A stretch of DNA of 64,000 bases from Candidatus Scalindua sediminis (GCA_008636105.1 VSDH01000007.1:31070-95069), one strand, 5' to 3'. Counted from the stretch's first letter, positions 1 to 9,758 are shown. Translations and numbers: made by a program. Notes: a model not told the origin generated them from the letters alone.

Positions 1-2559
1 GGCTGCAATATGTGTTCAGGAGTTATTTCAGAAAAACTTTATGGCGATTTAAAAAGCCAAGAAATACTTATCCCGGAAAGATGCATTCAAAGAGAAATTG
101 ATAGCTATCATTTTCAAACACAGGATGGTTGTATAGAAGTTCACAATCCAAGACCATCTACAGGAAAAAAGATAGTAACCGTTTGCAGGGGCGATGGGCC
201 GATGTTTTCACGACAGTCTAAAAGTATAAGCTTTGACAACTTCCTTTTAAGGCACGTTGAGAGTATGGGTGTAAAGATTAGTTCTGAGATTGTGAAGGAC
301 GTTGTCTTGCCTTCAAATTCAGAGGAACGGGTAAGGATAATTTTTGGAAAGGAAGGCTCAAGAAAGGAACTAGCTGCAGATTTGGTAGTGGGTGCGTTTG
401 GATTAAATACCGGCATGTTGGAAAGAATAAAGAGATTAAAATTTGGTTATGTTCCACCTCGTACTATCAGAGCTTGCCAGGCAGAGATTTATATAGGGGA
501 GGAGAATGTTCATAAATATTTTAAAAATAAGATTCACATTTTTTCACTAGGAATAAAACCTATTACATATGCCACTTTTACCCCCAGGGGTGACTATATA
601 ACTGTTACACTGATTGGTAAAACTGATTTAAATAAAGCCCATTTACTTGAATTTCTTAACCACCCTATTATCCGCCATACGTTTCCAGAAGGTTGGAAAA
701 TGCCGAAAAGTTATTGTATTTGTTTTCCCAAGATATATGTCACGCAGGCAAAAAATCCGTTTACCGACAGGTTTGTCATTGTAGGAAGTGCCGCAATCTC
801 CAGATATTTTAAAAACGGGATTGAATCTGCTTTTATTACCTCTAAGGTGGCAGCAAATAGTATTTTTGATCTAGGCGTTTCCCAAAAGGCTCTTTTAAGA
901 GGTTATTATAAACCTGTCAGGAAGCTCTTTAGGTCCGACAATTATTATGGGAGGAAGCTATTTGAATTTAATGATTATATAACGTCTAGAAGGCGCATCT
1001 CGTCCAGTTACTTAGCATTCCTTAAATCAGGCAAGGATTCATCTACCGTAAAAAAGCAGTTAGAAATTATATGGAATATGTGTACGGGAAGTATACCCTA
1101 TAAAGAGGTTTTTTTTAACATATTCAATCCGATTTTTCAGTTTAAATTAATGCCTATTACTGTGACTGCTTTGATGAAACAAACTATTGAATCTACGGTT
1201 GGTGGTAGGGAGTTGAAACACGCAAAGAGATTAAGGAGTTTGGCAAATAAGGGGCTTGGTCCCCTTGAAGATGGTCAAACGGTTGTGATTATTGGTGGTG
1301 GTCCTGCTGGCACGAGCTGCGCAATCACACTTAGCAAATTGGCTAAAAGACGTAACATAGATTTGAACGTAGTGTTGTATGAGGGTAAGGATTTTGGGAA
1401 AGATGAGCAGTTTAATCCATGTGTAGGGGTACTATCCCCACCTATAGAAGAAATACTGGAAAAAGATTTGGGGATTCCATTTCCGCGTCATCTTATACTG
1501 GAAGAAATCCCGGCATATTACCTGCACTCTGATGACGATGTGATAAAATTGGAGGGTGACGGTGAGGTGTCTCATGCAGTGCACAGAATGTTATTTGATA
1601 ATTATCTATTACATGGGGCAAGAGATGCAGGAGTAAATATAATACGAAGCCGTATAACAAATATTGATATTGATTCAAGTGGCGTAATGGTTTATAGTGA
1701 AAAAGATAATAGAAGGGCTGATGTGTTAGTCGGAGCATTTGGCTTAGATGAGGGCGCTTGCAAGATGTTTGAAACAACAACACGTTATCGAACGGCTCAA
1801 TATTTGAGTACAATTTTGACTAAGTTTTATCCTGAAAAAGAGGAGATGAAGAAGTTTGGGAACTGTATACATGCATTTCTTCCCTCACTTAAAGGAATAG
1901 AATTTGGTGCCATAACTCCCAAAATAGACCATTTCGATATAAACATTGCGGGTTCGAAGGTTAATTGGCGCTGGATGGATAACTTTCTATTGCTTCCACA
2001 AGTGAACAAAGTTTTACCCCCTAACTTTGCTATGCAAAGACACGAATTATCTTATAGCCGTTGGCAGTTTCCAACAGCCCCTGCAAAAAATCTCTTTGGT
2101 GATAGATATGTTACGATAGGTGATGCGGCGGGTATAGTTCGCGCCTTTAAAGGTAAAGGCGTAAATACCGCATGTGTTACTGGTATTAGGGCTGCAGAGG
2201 TTATGATGAATGTAGGCGTTTCCAAAGAGGCTTTTAAGGATTACTATGATAGTTTTTCTTATATAACGAATGATCTTCCCTATGGAAAGGCCGTTAGACG
2301 ACTTGCAACATTCAGTTCGCATTTTGGCTTATTCTCTCCGATGATTCAACTTGCAAAAGAAGATAAGGATTTAAAAATGGCTCTTTTCCATTCTGTTGCC
2401 GGCAGTAAAATGTTTAAGAAAATAATATTTGAGGCTATCAGCGTACAATTATCCTGGAAGATTGTAAAAATCCTTATTACATGGTTCTTAAAACAATTCT
2501 CTTTTATGACATGGGTGACAAAACCTGTAAGTAAGATTATAAAAAACAAGCGAATTTGA
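1..2559 (+). CDS. Tandem geranylgeranyl-reductase-like FAD oxidoreductase (5' partial)
   Basis: The frame is already open at base 1, so the protein begins upstream of the window; the first ATG at base 10 is internal. It contains two tandem copies of a geranylgeranyl-reductase-like flavoprotein. Counting from base 10, the second copy is complete: dinucleotide-binding IGGGPAG at about 428, a Cys segment CVGVLSPP, and the FAD-contacting IGDAAG at 703-708. The first copy has lost its N-terminal FAD motif to the window edge, and its matching C-terminal motif reads VGSAA, with Ser260 replacing the usual Asp. This suggests one active and one degenerate half. The family reduces or hydroxylates isoprenoid or other lipid substrates; the substrate here is unknown. 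A histidine kinase gene follows directly. Confidence 0.75.
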   Translation, partial: GCNMCSGVISEKLYGDLKSQEILIPERCIQREIDSYHFQTQDGCIEVHNPRPSTGKKIVTVCRGDGPMFSRQSKSISFDNFLLRHVESMGVKISSEIVKDVVLPSNSEERVRIIFGKEGSRKELAADLVVGAFGLNTGMLERIKRLKFGYVPPRTIRACQAEIYIGEENVHKYFKNKIHIFSLGIKPITYATFTPRGDYITVTLIGKTDLNKAHLLEFLNHPIIRHTFPEGWKMPKSYCICFPKIYVTQAKNPFTDRFVIVGSAAISRYFKNGIESAFITSKVAANSIFDLGVSQKALLRGYYKPVRKLFRSDNYYGRKLFEFNDYITSRRRISSSYLAFLKSGKDSSTVKKQLEIIWNMCTGSIPYKEVFFNIFNPIFQFKLMPITVTALMKQTIESTVGGRELKHAKRLRSLANKGLGPLEDGQTVVIIGGGPAGTSCAITLSKLAKRRNIDLNVVLYEGKDFGKDEQFNPCVGVLSPPIEEILEKDLGIPFPRHLILEEIPAYYLHSDDDVIKLEGDGEVSHAVHRMLFDNYLLHGARDAGVNIIRSRITNIDIDSSGVMVYSEKDNRRADVLVGAFGLDEGACKMFETTTRYRTAQYLSTILTKFYPEKEEMKKFGNCIHAFLPSLKGIEFGAITPKIDHFDINIAGSKVNWRWMDNFLLLPQVNKVLPPNFAMQRHELSYSRWQFPTAPAKNLFGDRYVTIGDAAGIVRAFKGKGVNTACVTGIRAAEVMMNVGVSKEAFKDYYDSFSYITNDLPYGKAVRRLATFSSHFGLFSPMIQLAKEDKDLKMALFHSVAGSKMFKKIIFEAISVQLSWKIVKILITWFLKQFSFMTWVTKPVSKIIKNKRI

Positions 2560-2570
2560 TATCATTTAAA

Positions 2571-5021
2571 ATGGGGGAAAAAGATATTTTTATTTTAGAC
2601 GCCTTTAAGAAAAGAATACCTCCTACAGTCATTGAAAAGGGAAGCGCCATATTAAAGGCAATCGAAATAAGATCATTAAAGAAGAAGACTATTTTTTTAT
2701 TTTTAATACTGGCTGTTATCCCTTTGTTCGTAATGAGGGTGGTAGTTTATCCTAAGGCACAAAAGGCATTACAAGAGTCTTTAATACAGAATCTACAAGG
2801 CGTTGGATACAAACAAGCTGAACTCATCAAGGGTTGGATAGAAGAAAGAAAGGGTGATGTAAGGGTTATCGCAGAAAATCCTTTTACGCTCCTTGCTACA
2901 AGAATCACAATGGATGATGCGAGGTTCTGGCGCCTTTTGAGATATACTCACTATATAAGATACGAGTATGACTATAAGGAAGTTCTTATAAGTGATGCAG
3001 AAGGTATTGTTCACTTATCAACTACAAAGGGCAAAGTAGGCAAAAATATCTCTGAACACGAATATTTTAAGAAGGCAATGGACGGGGAAACATTCGTATC
3101 CCAGATAGTTCCTTCAGAGATTCCAATTGAAAATGAATTCGGACATTTAGAAGTAGGTATTCCAACCATGGTTGTCTCAACTCCTATTACTGACAGAAAT
3201 AGAATTATGGGTGTTGCATGTCTCAGGGTTGATGTAAATAAAATAAGTGAATTGATGAGAAGCATAAAATTAGGTGAGACTGGGGAAACATATCTCATTA
3301 ATAAACAAGGATATATGGTAACAGAATCTCGATTTGTTGCTTACTTAAAGAAGGAAGGTTTTATAAAAAAAAGGACTGCCCTGGAAATAAAGTTAATCAA
3401 CCCTGAAACAGGAAAATTGACCAAGTCAGTCTCGGAATGTTTGAAGGGATACACAGGCTATGATGGAGAAGGTTATCTGGATTATCGTGGAATAAAGGTA
3501 ATAGGTTTCTGGGAATGGATTTCTGAACTTGATTGGGGGATAATCGCCGAAATTGATTATGACGAAGGTTATAAGGCTGTTAACAAACTGAATAGGAATG
3601 TTACAACTATTATGGTAATAGTCTCAATAGGAGTAATAGTGCTTGCCTTTTTTATGGGGCAAAGGATGACGGCTCCAATCCTTTATTTGACAGACGCAAC
3701 AAGAAAAATGGCTTCAGGGGACCTTACTCAGGATGTAAAAATAGACACCAAGGATGAAATTGGTGAGCTTGCAGATTCCTTTAACATGATGACCAAAACC
3801 ATAAAAAAGAGAAATGAGGAACTTCAATCTTCCAGTAATTTTATGGAGTCGATATTCGATGCCATAAGAGATCCCATGACTGTCCTTGGAAAGGATGGGA
3901 CTATTATGCAAGTAAATAAGGTTGCAATGGATACTTACGGTAAGGATATTATTGGAAAAAAATGCTACTGTGTCTATAAAGGTAGAGAAACTATCTGTGA
4001 CGATTGTCCTACAATGAAGGCAATTGAAACATTAACTCCTGCTACGGCAGAACACTATGTAGAAAGAGACAAAAAATATGTCTTTATTGCATCTTATCCT
4101 ATTTTGGACAATGAAGGCGAATTAAAATCTATAATAAAGATTGTTAGAGACATTACGGCACAGAAGAAACTTGAGAAGGAACTTCAGAACTATACCTCGA
4201 ATCTGGAAAAGACTGTTGAAGAAAGGACTGGTGATCTGAAGATAATAAATAGGGAACTTGAACAAAGGAACGTTGAGATAGAAAAGGCGAATGAGGAATT
4301 ACGTAGCCTTGATAAGATGAAAGACACAATGATTCGAGACGTATCTCATGAATTAAAGTCACCAGTCGCACAAGTTCAAATGGCAATAGATCTCTGGACT
4401 AAGGAAGTAAAGCAAGAACAGGTAGATAGAAAAAAAGAAGAAAAACTGAGTAAAATAATTACCGATAACATCCAGAGGCTGTACAAGACGATACAAAGCA
4501 TCCTGGCTTTATCGGTTTTGGAATCTGGCCGTGTGAAATACAAAAAGGAGCGTTTAGACCTGGAAGAGTTAATACACCAAGTAACTGAGGGATTAAAGTT
4601 AATAGCGGAGAAGAAAAATTTATCACTGACAGCAAAAGTTCCTGACAAATTACCAATTGTTTTGGGAGATAGAGAGGAAATTACCAGAGTTATTTCTAAC
4701 TTAGTAGACAATGCTATAAAGTATTCTGAATTTGGAGAGATTGTCATCTCTGCAGTGAGAAGGAATAGGGAAATAGAAGTAGCAGTTAAAGATTCGGGAG
4801 TTGGTATAAGTACGCCAAAGGGTCATTACGACAAGCTTTTTGATAGGTTTTTCCAGGAAAAAGCGAGAAGTGATGGTTCTGGTGTTGGTCTCGCTATCTG
4901 TAAGAAGATTGTTGAGGCACATGGTGGTAGAATTTGGGTTGAAAGTGAAGGCAAAGGTAAGGGGGCAATATTTAAGTTTAACTTACCTTTGAACAGCGAA
5001 AAAGAGGATAAGAAAGAGTAG
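2571..5021 (+). CDS. Membrane sensor histidine kinase (Cache-HAMP-PAS-HisKA-HATPase)
   Basis: Two-component sensor kinase. The order is a membrane segment (about residues 40-60), a roughly 280-residue extracytoplasmic Cache-like region, a second membrane segment near 345-365, HAMP, a PAS domain from about 425 with a Cys-rich loop (CYCVYKGRETICDDCP), a coiled coil, then HisKA with the phospho-acceptor His in RDVSHELKSP (codon at 4347) and a full ATPase domain (NLVDNAIKYS, DSGVGIS, GSGVGLAICKKI). The frame also opens at a TTG at 2556 overlapping the upstream stop; ATG 2571 is preferred. No clear Shine-Dalgarno is seen. It is followed by a lone receiver protein, its probable partner, and resembles the kinase at 5593 closely in the transmitter part. 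Confidence 0.88.
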   Translation: MGEKDIFILDAFKKRIPPTVIEKGSAILKAIEIRSLKKKTIFLFLILAVIPLFVMRVVVYPKAQKALQESLIQNLQGVGYKQAELIKGWIEERKGDVRVIAENPFTLLATRITMDDARFWRLLRYTHYIRYEYDYKEVLISDAEGIVHLSTTKGKVGKNISEHEYFKKAMDGETFVSQIVPSEIPIENEFGHLEVGIPTMVVSTPITDRNRIMGVACLRVDVNKISELMRSIKLGETGETYLINKQGYMVTESRFVAYLKKEGFIKKRTALEIKLINPETGKLTKSVSECLKGYTGYDGEGYLDYRGIKVIGFWEWISELDWGIIAEIDYDEGYKAVNKLNRNVTTIMVIVSIGVIVLAFFMGQRMTAPILYLTDATRKMASGDLTQDVKIDTKDEIGELADSFNMMTKTIKKRNEELQSSSNFMESIFDAIRDPMTVLGKDGTIMQVNKVAMDTYGKDIIGKKCYCVYKGRETICDDCPTMKAIETLTPATAEHYVERDKKYVFIASYPILDNEGELKSIIKIVRDITAQKKLEKELQNYTSNLEKTVEERTGDLKIINRELEQRNVEIEKANEELRSLDKMKDTMIRDVSHELKSPVAQVQMAIDLWTKEVKQEQVDRKKEEKLSKIITDNIQRLYKTIQSILALSVLESGRVKYKKERLDLEELIHQVTEGLKLIAEKKNLSLTAKVPDKLPIVLGDREEITRVISNLVDNAIKYSEFGEIVISAVRRNREIEVAVKDSGVGISTPKGHYDKLFDRFFQEKARSDGSGVGLAICKKIVEAHGGRIWVESEGKGKGAIFKFNLPLNSEKEDKKE

Positions 5022-5187
5022 TTCTTGACATGCAGGCCTGATTATCAACTCTACCAACATTATTAGTGAAGTTGCAGACAATGAATATGGAAGCAGGAAT
5101 AATGATATCATTGGTGGTGTTTCGAAGAACCAGAGTACATTGTGTAGATGAAAGTATGGTAGTTTTTCTTGAAAAAGGATGTGAGAG

Positions 5188-5559
5188 ATGAGCAGGAAAA
5201 TAATGATAGTTGAGGACGAAAAGGCATTTCACGATTTGTATTCAGTAATGTTTGAAGGCAAGGGTTACGATATAATTTGTGCGTATGATGGTGACGAAGC
5301 AATGGCGAAGCTTGAGGAAGATAAGCCAGATGTGATAATCCTGGATATGCTTTTGGATATGGTTACGGGAGATACGTTTTTCTTATATCTAAAAGGCATG
5401 CCAGAGTATGCAGATATTCCTGTATTAATAATAAGTGCCCTTTCTGAAAAACAATACAAAAACCTTAAGAAGATAGACCCAAATCTTGTGTATATTGAGA
5501 AGTCGTATTTAACCAAAGAGAGATTACTTGAGGAATTAGATAAAATATTGATCAGTTAG
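5188..5559 (+). CDS. Single-domain response regulator (CheY-like)
   Basis: A 123-residue receiver domain with no output domain. The acidic pocket is VEDE near the N terminus, the phospho-acceptor is Asp53 in IILDML, and the conserved Lys lies in YIEKSYL, where the usual KP has become KS. The ATG is preceded by the purine-rich AAGGATGTGAGAG. It follows the kinase at 2571 after 166 bases and precedes a second kinase by 33 bases. A near-identical receiver lies at 7440, so the kinase-receiver unit appears duplicated. With no DNA-binding domain, it probably signals by protein contact or phosphotransfer. Confidence 0.88.
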   Translation: MSRKIMIVEDEKAFHDLYSVMFEGKGYDIICAYDGDEAMAKLEEDKPDVIILDMLLDMVTGDTFFLYLKGMPEYADIPVLIISALSEKQYKNLKKIDPNLVYIEKSYLTKERLLEELDKILIS

Positions 5560-5592
5560 TTTAAATATTAAAATAAATTTCATTTCTTAATT

Positions 5593-7242
5593 ATGTTTTC
5601 AAGACTTAAGCTGGGTACAAAGCTATTATGGTTTATCGCACCAATTATGGTTGTTGCAATGGGAATAGTGTTTACGTGGCTAATAAAAAAGGAAGAACGT
5701 TTAATTAGGGGAGAAATAAAGACGAAGGCAGAAATGCTTGCACTACAATTAGAAATTATTCGCGAATACATTGCGGAGAAACAAGATGTAATCAATACAG
5801 ACCCAGAGACTGGAAATGTAACGTTTAAGCACTTAAACCCGGCAAAGGTTGGTGCGGCAATTTCAAAGCGAATTAGTTCGTCTACGGATTATATTATAAA
5901 GCAAACGAGCTTAAACTATAGAAACCCTGAAAATGCCCCTGATGAATATGAGATAAAGATGTTAAAACAGCTCCAAACAAAAGATAACGAAGATACGATA
6001 TGGGGAGAAGACTATGACAGGGAAGGTAAAAAGATAATTAGATATATAGTACCATTATATATAAAAGAAGATTGCCTTCAGTGTCATGGCATGCCAGCTT
6101 ATGAAGGTGAGTTAGATATAACCGGATACAAAAAGGAGGGTTACAAATTAGGTGATTTGAGAGGAGCAATAAGTGTTATTGCACCAGCAGGACATATGGA
6201 GGCTGTAATATGGACTAATACATTAATTTTGTTTAGTATAGGTATAATTTCGACTATTTCAGTAATCTTTCTTACTTATCTATTGATAAGAAAATTTGTA
6301 AGGAAACCACTTGACCGCACAGTTGCTGCTACAAGGGCAATAACAAGCGGTGACCTGTCAAAAAGAGTTGATGTGAAGTCAGGTGATGAGTTTGGAGAAT
6401 TAGCAGAATCCTTTAATATTATGGCTGAATCTATAGAAGAAAAAACCAGGGCACTTGAGGAAACTACGCAGAATCTTGAGAGAGCTAATCAAGAACTCCG
6501 AGGCCTTGACGAGATGAAGGATAATATAATTAGAGATGTATCCCATGAGCTGAAATCTCCGTTGGCTCAATTAAGGCTGGCGCTTGAATTATGGGTTGGA
6601 GACAAGAAAGATGGAGCAAAGGATGAAAACAAAGCAAACCTCTTTAATGGTATCATAAAAGAAAATATCAAAAGGCTTAATAAAACTGTAGAAAGCATTC
6701 TGGAATTAACATCTCTGGAATCTGGCAGGGAAAATTATGACAAAGAATCTCTTCAGTTGAAAAAATTAATCGTTCAGGTAACAAAAAGCTCAACTTTATT
6801 GGCAAGACAGAAAGGTCTGACTATAAGAAGTATATTACCCAATAAGTTACCAAACGTTGTGGTAGATAGACATGGAATTACCCGAGTGGTCACAAATTTA
6901 ATAGATAATGCTATAAAATATACTAATAGTGGTGAGATATCCGTTTCACTTCAGCAAAAGAATTCTGAATTAGAAGTTTCAGTGAGGGATTCTGGTATAG
7001 GTATTGGCCTTTCCAAGGAACAACAATATAAGCTGTTTGAAAGATTCTATCAGGAGAATGCAAGCACACCTGGTACAGGTGTTGGCCTTTCTATATGTAA
7101 GACTATTGTAGAGGCTCATGGGGGGAAAATATGGGCTGAAAGTAAAGGTAAAGGTGAAGGCTCTACTTTTAGGTTTACGTTACCATTGGTGACAGAAAAG
7201 GAGCCTATTGCTACAGATACGAAGGTTAATGATGGAAACTAA
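5593..7242 (+). CDS. Sensor histidine kinase with haem-c (DUF3365/Tll0287-like) sensory domain
   Basis: 549-residue sensor kinase. A membrane segment (about 10-30) is followed by an extracytoplasmic domain with a CxxCH haem-c attachment motif, Cys161-Leu-Gln-Cys164-His165, in DCLQCHGMP; this matches the DUF3365/Tll0287-like family. A second membrane segment (about 213-235), HAMP, a coiled coil and the transmitter follow: acceptor His318 in RDVSHELKSP, N-box NLIDNAIKYT, and GTGVGLSICKTI. The haem suggests sensing of redox state or a gaseous ligand such as NO or O2; that is inference. The transmitter is very similar to that of the kinase at 2571, while the sensory part differs. The partner is probably the receiver at 7440. 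Confidence 0.88.
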   Translation: MFSRLKLGTKLLWFIAPIMVVAMGIVFTWLIKKEERLIRGEIKTKAEMLALQLEIIREYIAEKQDVINTDPETGNVTFKHLNPAKVGAAISKRISSSTDYIIKQTSLNYRNPENAPDEYEIKMLKQLQTKDNEDTIWGEDYDREGKKIIRYIVPLYIKEDCLQCHGMPAYEGELDITGYKKEGYKLGDLRGAISVIAPAGHMEAVIWTNTLILFSIGIISTISVIFLTYLLIRKFVRKPLDRTVAATRAITSGDLSKRVDVKSGDEFGELAESFNIMAESIEEKTRALEETTQNLERANQELRGLDEMKDNIIRDVSHELKSPLAQLRLALELWVGDKKDGAKDENKANLFNGIIKENIKRLNKTVESILELTSLESGRENYDKESLQLKKLIVQVTKSSTLLARQKGLTIRSILPNKLPNVVVDRHGITRVVTNLIDNAIKYTNSGEISVSLQQKNSELEVSVRDSGIGIGLSKEQQYKLFERFYQENASTPGTGVGLSICKTIVEAHGGKIWAESKGKGEGSTFRFTLPLVTEKEPIATDTKVNDGN

Positions 7243-7439
7243 ACCCTGCAATATGTGAATTGTAAACGTAAACCTTTGGTTATGCTGTCTATCTGCCCAA
7301 AATAACTCGTTCAGGCGAATGAAAGGCATTTAGTTGACTTTTTAGGTGAGTTTGATAAAGTTTGCTGTTGCCATAATTTTAAAAATAATTATAATATATT
7401 TTTTTGCTATGTATCACAAATAAGAGGAGTATTAAAAAA

Positions 7440-7805
7440 ATGGGTAAAACAATAATGATAGTAGAAGATGAACAATCTTTTCAGGACCTTTATGCAATGA
7501 TGTTAGAAGACACGGATTATGAGATTGTTCGTGCGTATGATGGAGATGAGGCTTTATCAAAATTGGAGGAAGGGAAGCCCGATTTGATTATTCTCGATAT
7601 ACTATTAGATCTGGTAACAGGTGATACATTCTTCTTATACATAAAGGGCATGCCTGAATACGCCAATATTCCAGTCATTGTAGCCAGTAGCTTTTCCCCG
7701 AAAGCTTATAAAAACTTAAAGGAGATGGACCCAGACCTTGTATTTCTTGAGAAACCTTTTACAAAAGAAAAGTTAATTGAAGAAATCAAGGCCAAGATCA
7801 AGTAA
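7440..7805 (+). CDS. Single-domain response regulator (CheY-like), paralogue
   Basis: A 121-residue receiver-only protein: acidic residues in VEDE, acceptor Asp53 in IILDIL, conserved Lys in FLEKPF. The ATG at 7440 is chosen because GAGGAG stands about 11 bases upstream; the frame also opens further upstream at a TTG (7404) without such a site. It is a clear paralogue of the protein at 5188, sharing the YDGDEA, GDTFFLY and KGMPEYA segments, and keeps the canonical Lys-Pro that the other copy lost. It lies 197 bases after the haem-binding kinase. Confidence 0.88.
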   Translation: MGKTIMIVEDEQSFQDLYAMMLEDTDYEIVRAYDGDEALSKLEEGKPDLIILDILLDLVTGDTFFLYIKGMPEYANIPVIVASSFSPKAYKNLKEMDPDLVFLEKPFTKEKLIEEIKAKIK

Positions 7806-7857
7806 GAAAAGCTGTATAATATATTGTTAATATTCTTCCGTTTTTGATTTTATCGTA

Positions 7858-8376
7858 TTACGCCTTGTTAGAAAGTCTTATGAGATAACTGATAAGTTTA
7901 AAGCAGAGTCCTGATAGCCTTTCGTAACGGGAGCAAACGGAGCTTTCTACAGTTACTGCGTCACTAACGTGAAGATCCCCTCCTTTAATAACTCGGCAGC
8001 GCACGCCACCCTGGCCGTTCATTGCATCCTTTGCCCCGTTACCAATCATTACTTCCATATTATTACATGGTTTACATCTCTCTTCTATCAGGACAAGGAC
8101 AGATCCAAGACGTAATTTATACCCAATCGATTCCTCCAGTAAAATACCCCTGACCACAATCTGCCGCCTACTCGCCCCAGCAGGTATTTCATAACCAAGT
8201 TCACGGGATACCATGTCCATAACTTCGGATTCAATTAAGGTAATCTGTCCAGTCTGGTATTTCCCTGAACGATAGTCTCCTTCAATACCGAAATTAGTGC
8301 GTATCGTGACGTGGTCACAAGATTCTGCAGGAGTCTTTTTTTCTCGTACAATATGAATTGAAACAACTCCAGCCAT
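7858..8376 (-). CDS. MOSC domain protein
   Basis: 172-residue protein built on a MOSC fold (molybdenum cofactor sulfurase C-terminal domain). Visible family traits are the NFGIEGDYRSGKYQTGQITLIE segment split around Asp-Tyr-Arg, a Cys pair in ERCKPCNNME, and a C-terminal GGVRCRVIKGG stretch ending in DAVTVE. Such stand-alone proteins are thought to handle sulfur carried on a Cys or to bind molybdopterin; the substrate here is unknown. The ATG has a good upstream AAGGAG. The first 62 bases overlap the end of the upstream DUF2809 gene, the last part of the acyl-CoA cluster on this strand. Confidence 0.8.
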   Translation of the reverse strand: MAGVVSIHIVREKKTPAESCDHVTIRTNFGIEGDYRSGKYQTGQITLIESEVMDMVSRELGYEIPAGASRRQIVVRGILLEESIGYKLRLGSVLVLIEERCKPCNNMEVMIGNGAKDAMNGQGGVRCRVIKGGDLHVSDAVTVESSVCSRYERLSGLCFKLISYLIRLSNKA

Positions 8377-8764
8377 TTTTCTCCTTACTTTTAATTAATC
8401 CTATCAAAATCCAACCTGTGAAGCAACCGATAACATAATGAGGGAAATCCCACCATGTAAATGTAGTTCCGATTAAGGCACTGCCTATAAATGTGGAACG
8501 AATAGTTTCCAGAAACGGAGGATGCCACAACTGAAGAAATTCAAGAAAACAGGTAATTACCAATACAAAACTTGCTATCAAAAAAGCAGAAGTATAAGGT
8601 AACAATAAGATCACTACTAGACACCAGAATATCTCGTAAAAGATACCGCCGGCATAGTCATTAAACCACCATGCCCCGGGTCCGATGTAAAATTTACTAG
8701 CAAAGCCAAGAGGAGTTATTATTAAGAGTGATATGAGGGTGGGTAATCGTAAGGTTTTAGACAC
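8315..8764 (-). CDS. DUF2809 family membrane protein
   Basis: 149-residue integral membrane protein of the DUF2809 family. Diagnostic parts are WFNDYAGGIFYEIFW, FLEFLQLWHPPFLETIR and TWWDFPHYVIGCFTGW; about four hydrophobic segments span the chain. The start is GTG at 8764, just past the stop of etfA. The family fold ends around IGLIKSK; the last 20 or so residues (Cys- and Lys-rich) come from the 62-base overlap with the MOSC gene and look like a non-homologous read-on tail. Function is unknown in the family. Confidence 0.7.
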   Translation of the reverse strand: MSKTLRLPTLISLLIITPLGFASKFYIGPGAWWFNDYAGGIFYEIFWCLVVILLLPYTSAFLIASFVLVITCFLEFLQLWHPPFLETIRSTFIGSALIGTTFTWWDFPHYVIGCFTGWILIGLIKSKEKNGWSCFNSYCTRKKDSCRIL

Positions 8765-8765
8765 T

Positions 8766-9758
8766 TTATTTTTTTCTCAACATCTTTTTCAGTTCCTCAG
8801 TCAGGAGAGGAACTATTGTAAAAAGGTCGCCAACTATCCCGTAGTCCGCAATTTTGAATATAGGGGCATCAGGGTCCTTGTTGATGGCAACGATACATTT
8901 TGATGTTGACATGCCAGCCTGATGTTGAATGGCTCCAGATATACCACATGCAATGTAAAGCTCAGGAGTCACAATCTTACCAGTTAAACCGACGTGGTGT
9001 TCATGTCCTACCCAACCTGCATCAACAACTGGACGAGACACTCCTAATGCTCCGCCCAATATATTTGCAAGTTCTTCGAGCATCTTAAAATTTTCTGGGG
9101 CTTTCATACCTCTACCGCCGGAAACAATAATCCTGGCTTCAGTCAGGTTCACAACGGTTTTTGGTGGAGGTATAATCTCTTTAATTTGCACCCTCAGATT
9201 TTCAGGAAGGATTTCAGTATCTATCTTTTCCAGGATAGCAGTTTTTGAACTATTCTCTATTGAAGGTTTGAATATATTCTGTCTTAATGTAGCTATTTGA
9301 TATTTTGGTGTGTTACTTGTTACAGTTGCTCTCGTCTTTCCTCCGTATATTGGCCTTACGGCTGTGAGTAGTGTATCATTAATGTCCAGGGAGATACACT
9401 CACTGATTAAGTTTGTTTTTAACCTTGCAGCCAGTCGGGGAGCAACGTCTTTACCAATGGACGTAGCACCCAGAAGTACTATTGAAGGTTCTATCTTCGA
9501 TACTACATCAGTTAAAGTATTGATGTATGCTTCACTATTATAATTTTCAAGGATTTTACTATCGGCTACTAATACCTTATCGGGACTATGAAATCTTAAT
9601 ATGTCTGCTAAAGAACTTATATTAAAACCCAATATGGTAACGTTTAATTCAGTATTCAGTTTATCAGCTAATCGTCTTGCTTCGCCTATTACTTCAAACG
9701 TAATCCTTCTAAGTGTTCCTTCTCTTTGTTCGGCAATAGCCAGTACAGGTTTGTTCAT
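8766..9758 (-). CDS. etfA: Electron transfer flavoprotein alpha subunit
   Basis: 330 residues, the normal EtfA length. The N-terminal half has the nucleotide-binding-like fold; the C-terminal half carries the FAD site, with VSRPVVDAGW, HHVGLTGKIV, GISGAIQHQAGM and the closing ADYGIVGDLF. With EtfB it accepts electrons from acyl-CoA dehydrogenases and passes them on to an ETF:quinone oxidoreductase or another acceptor. It lies 36 bases after etfB in a minus-strand run that also holds enoyl-CoA hydratase and a corrinoid acyl-CoA mutase, fitting acyl-CoA metabolism. No acyl-CoA dehydrogenase gene is in the window. Confidence 0.95.
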   Translation of the reverse strand: MNKPVLAIAEQREGTLRRITFEVIGEARRLADKLNTELNVTILGFNISSLADILRFHSPDKVLVADSKILENYNSEAYINTLTDVVSKIEPSIVLLGATSIGKDVAPRLAARLKTNLISECISLDINDTLLTAVRPIYGGKTRATVTSNTPKYQIATLRQNIFKPSIENSSKTAILEKIDTEILPENLRVQIKEIIPPPKTVVNLTEARIIVSGGRGMKAPENFKMLEELANILGGALGVSRPVVDAGWVGHEHHVGLTGKIVTPELYIACGISGAIQHQAGMSTSKCIVAINKDPDAPIFKIADYGIVGDLFTIVPLLTEELKKMLRKK

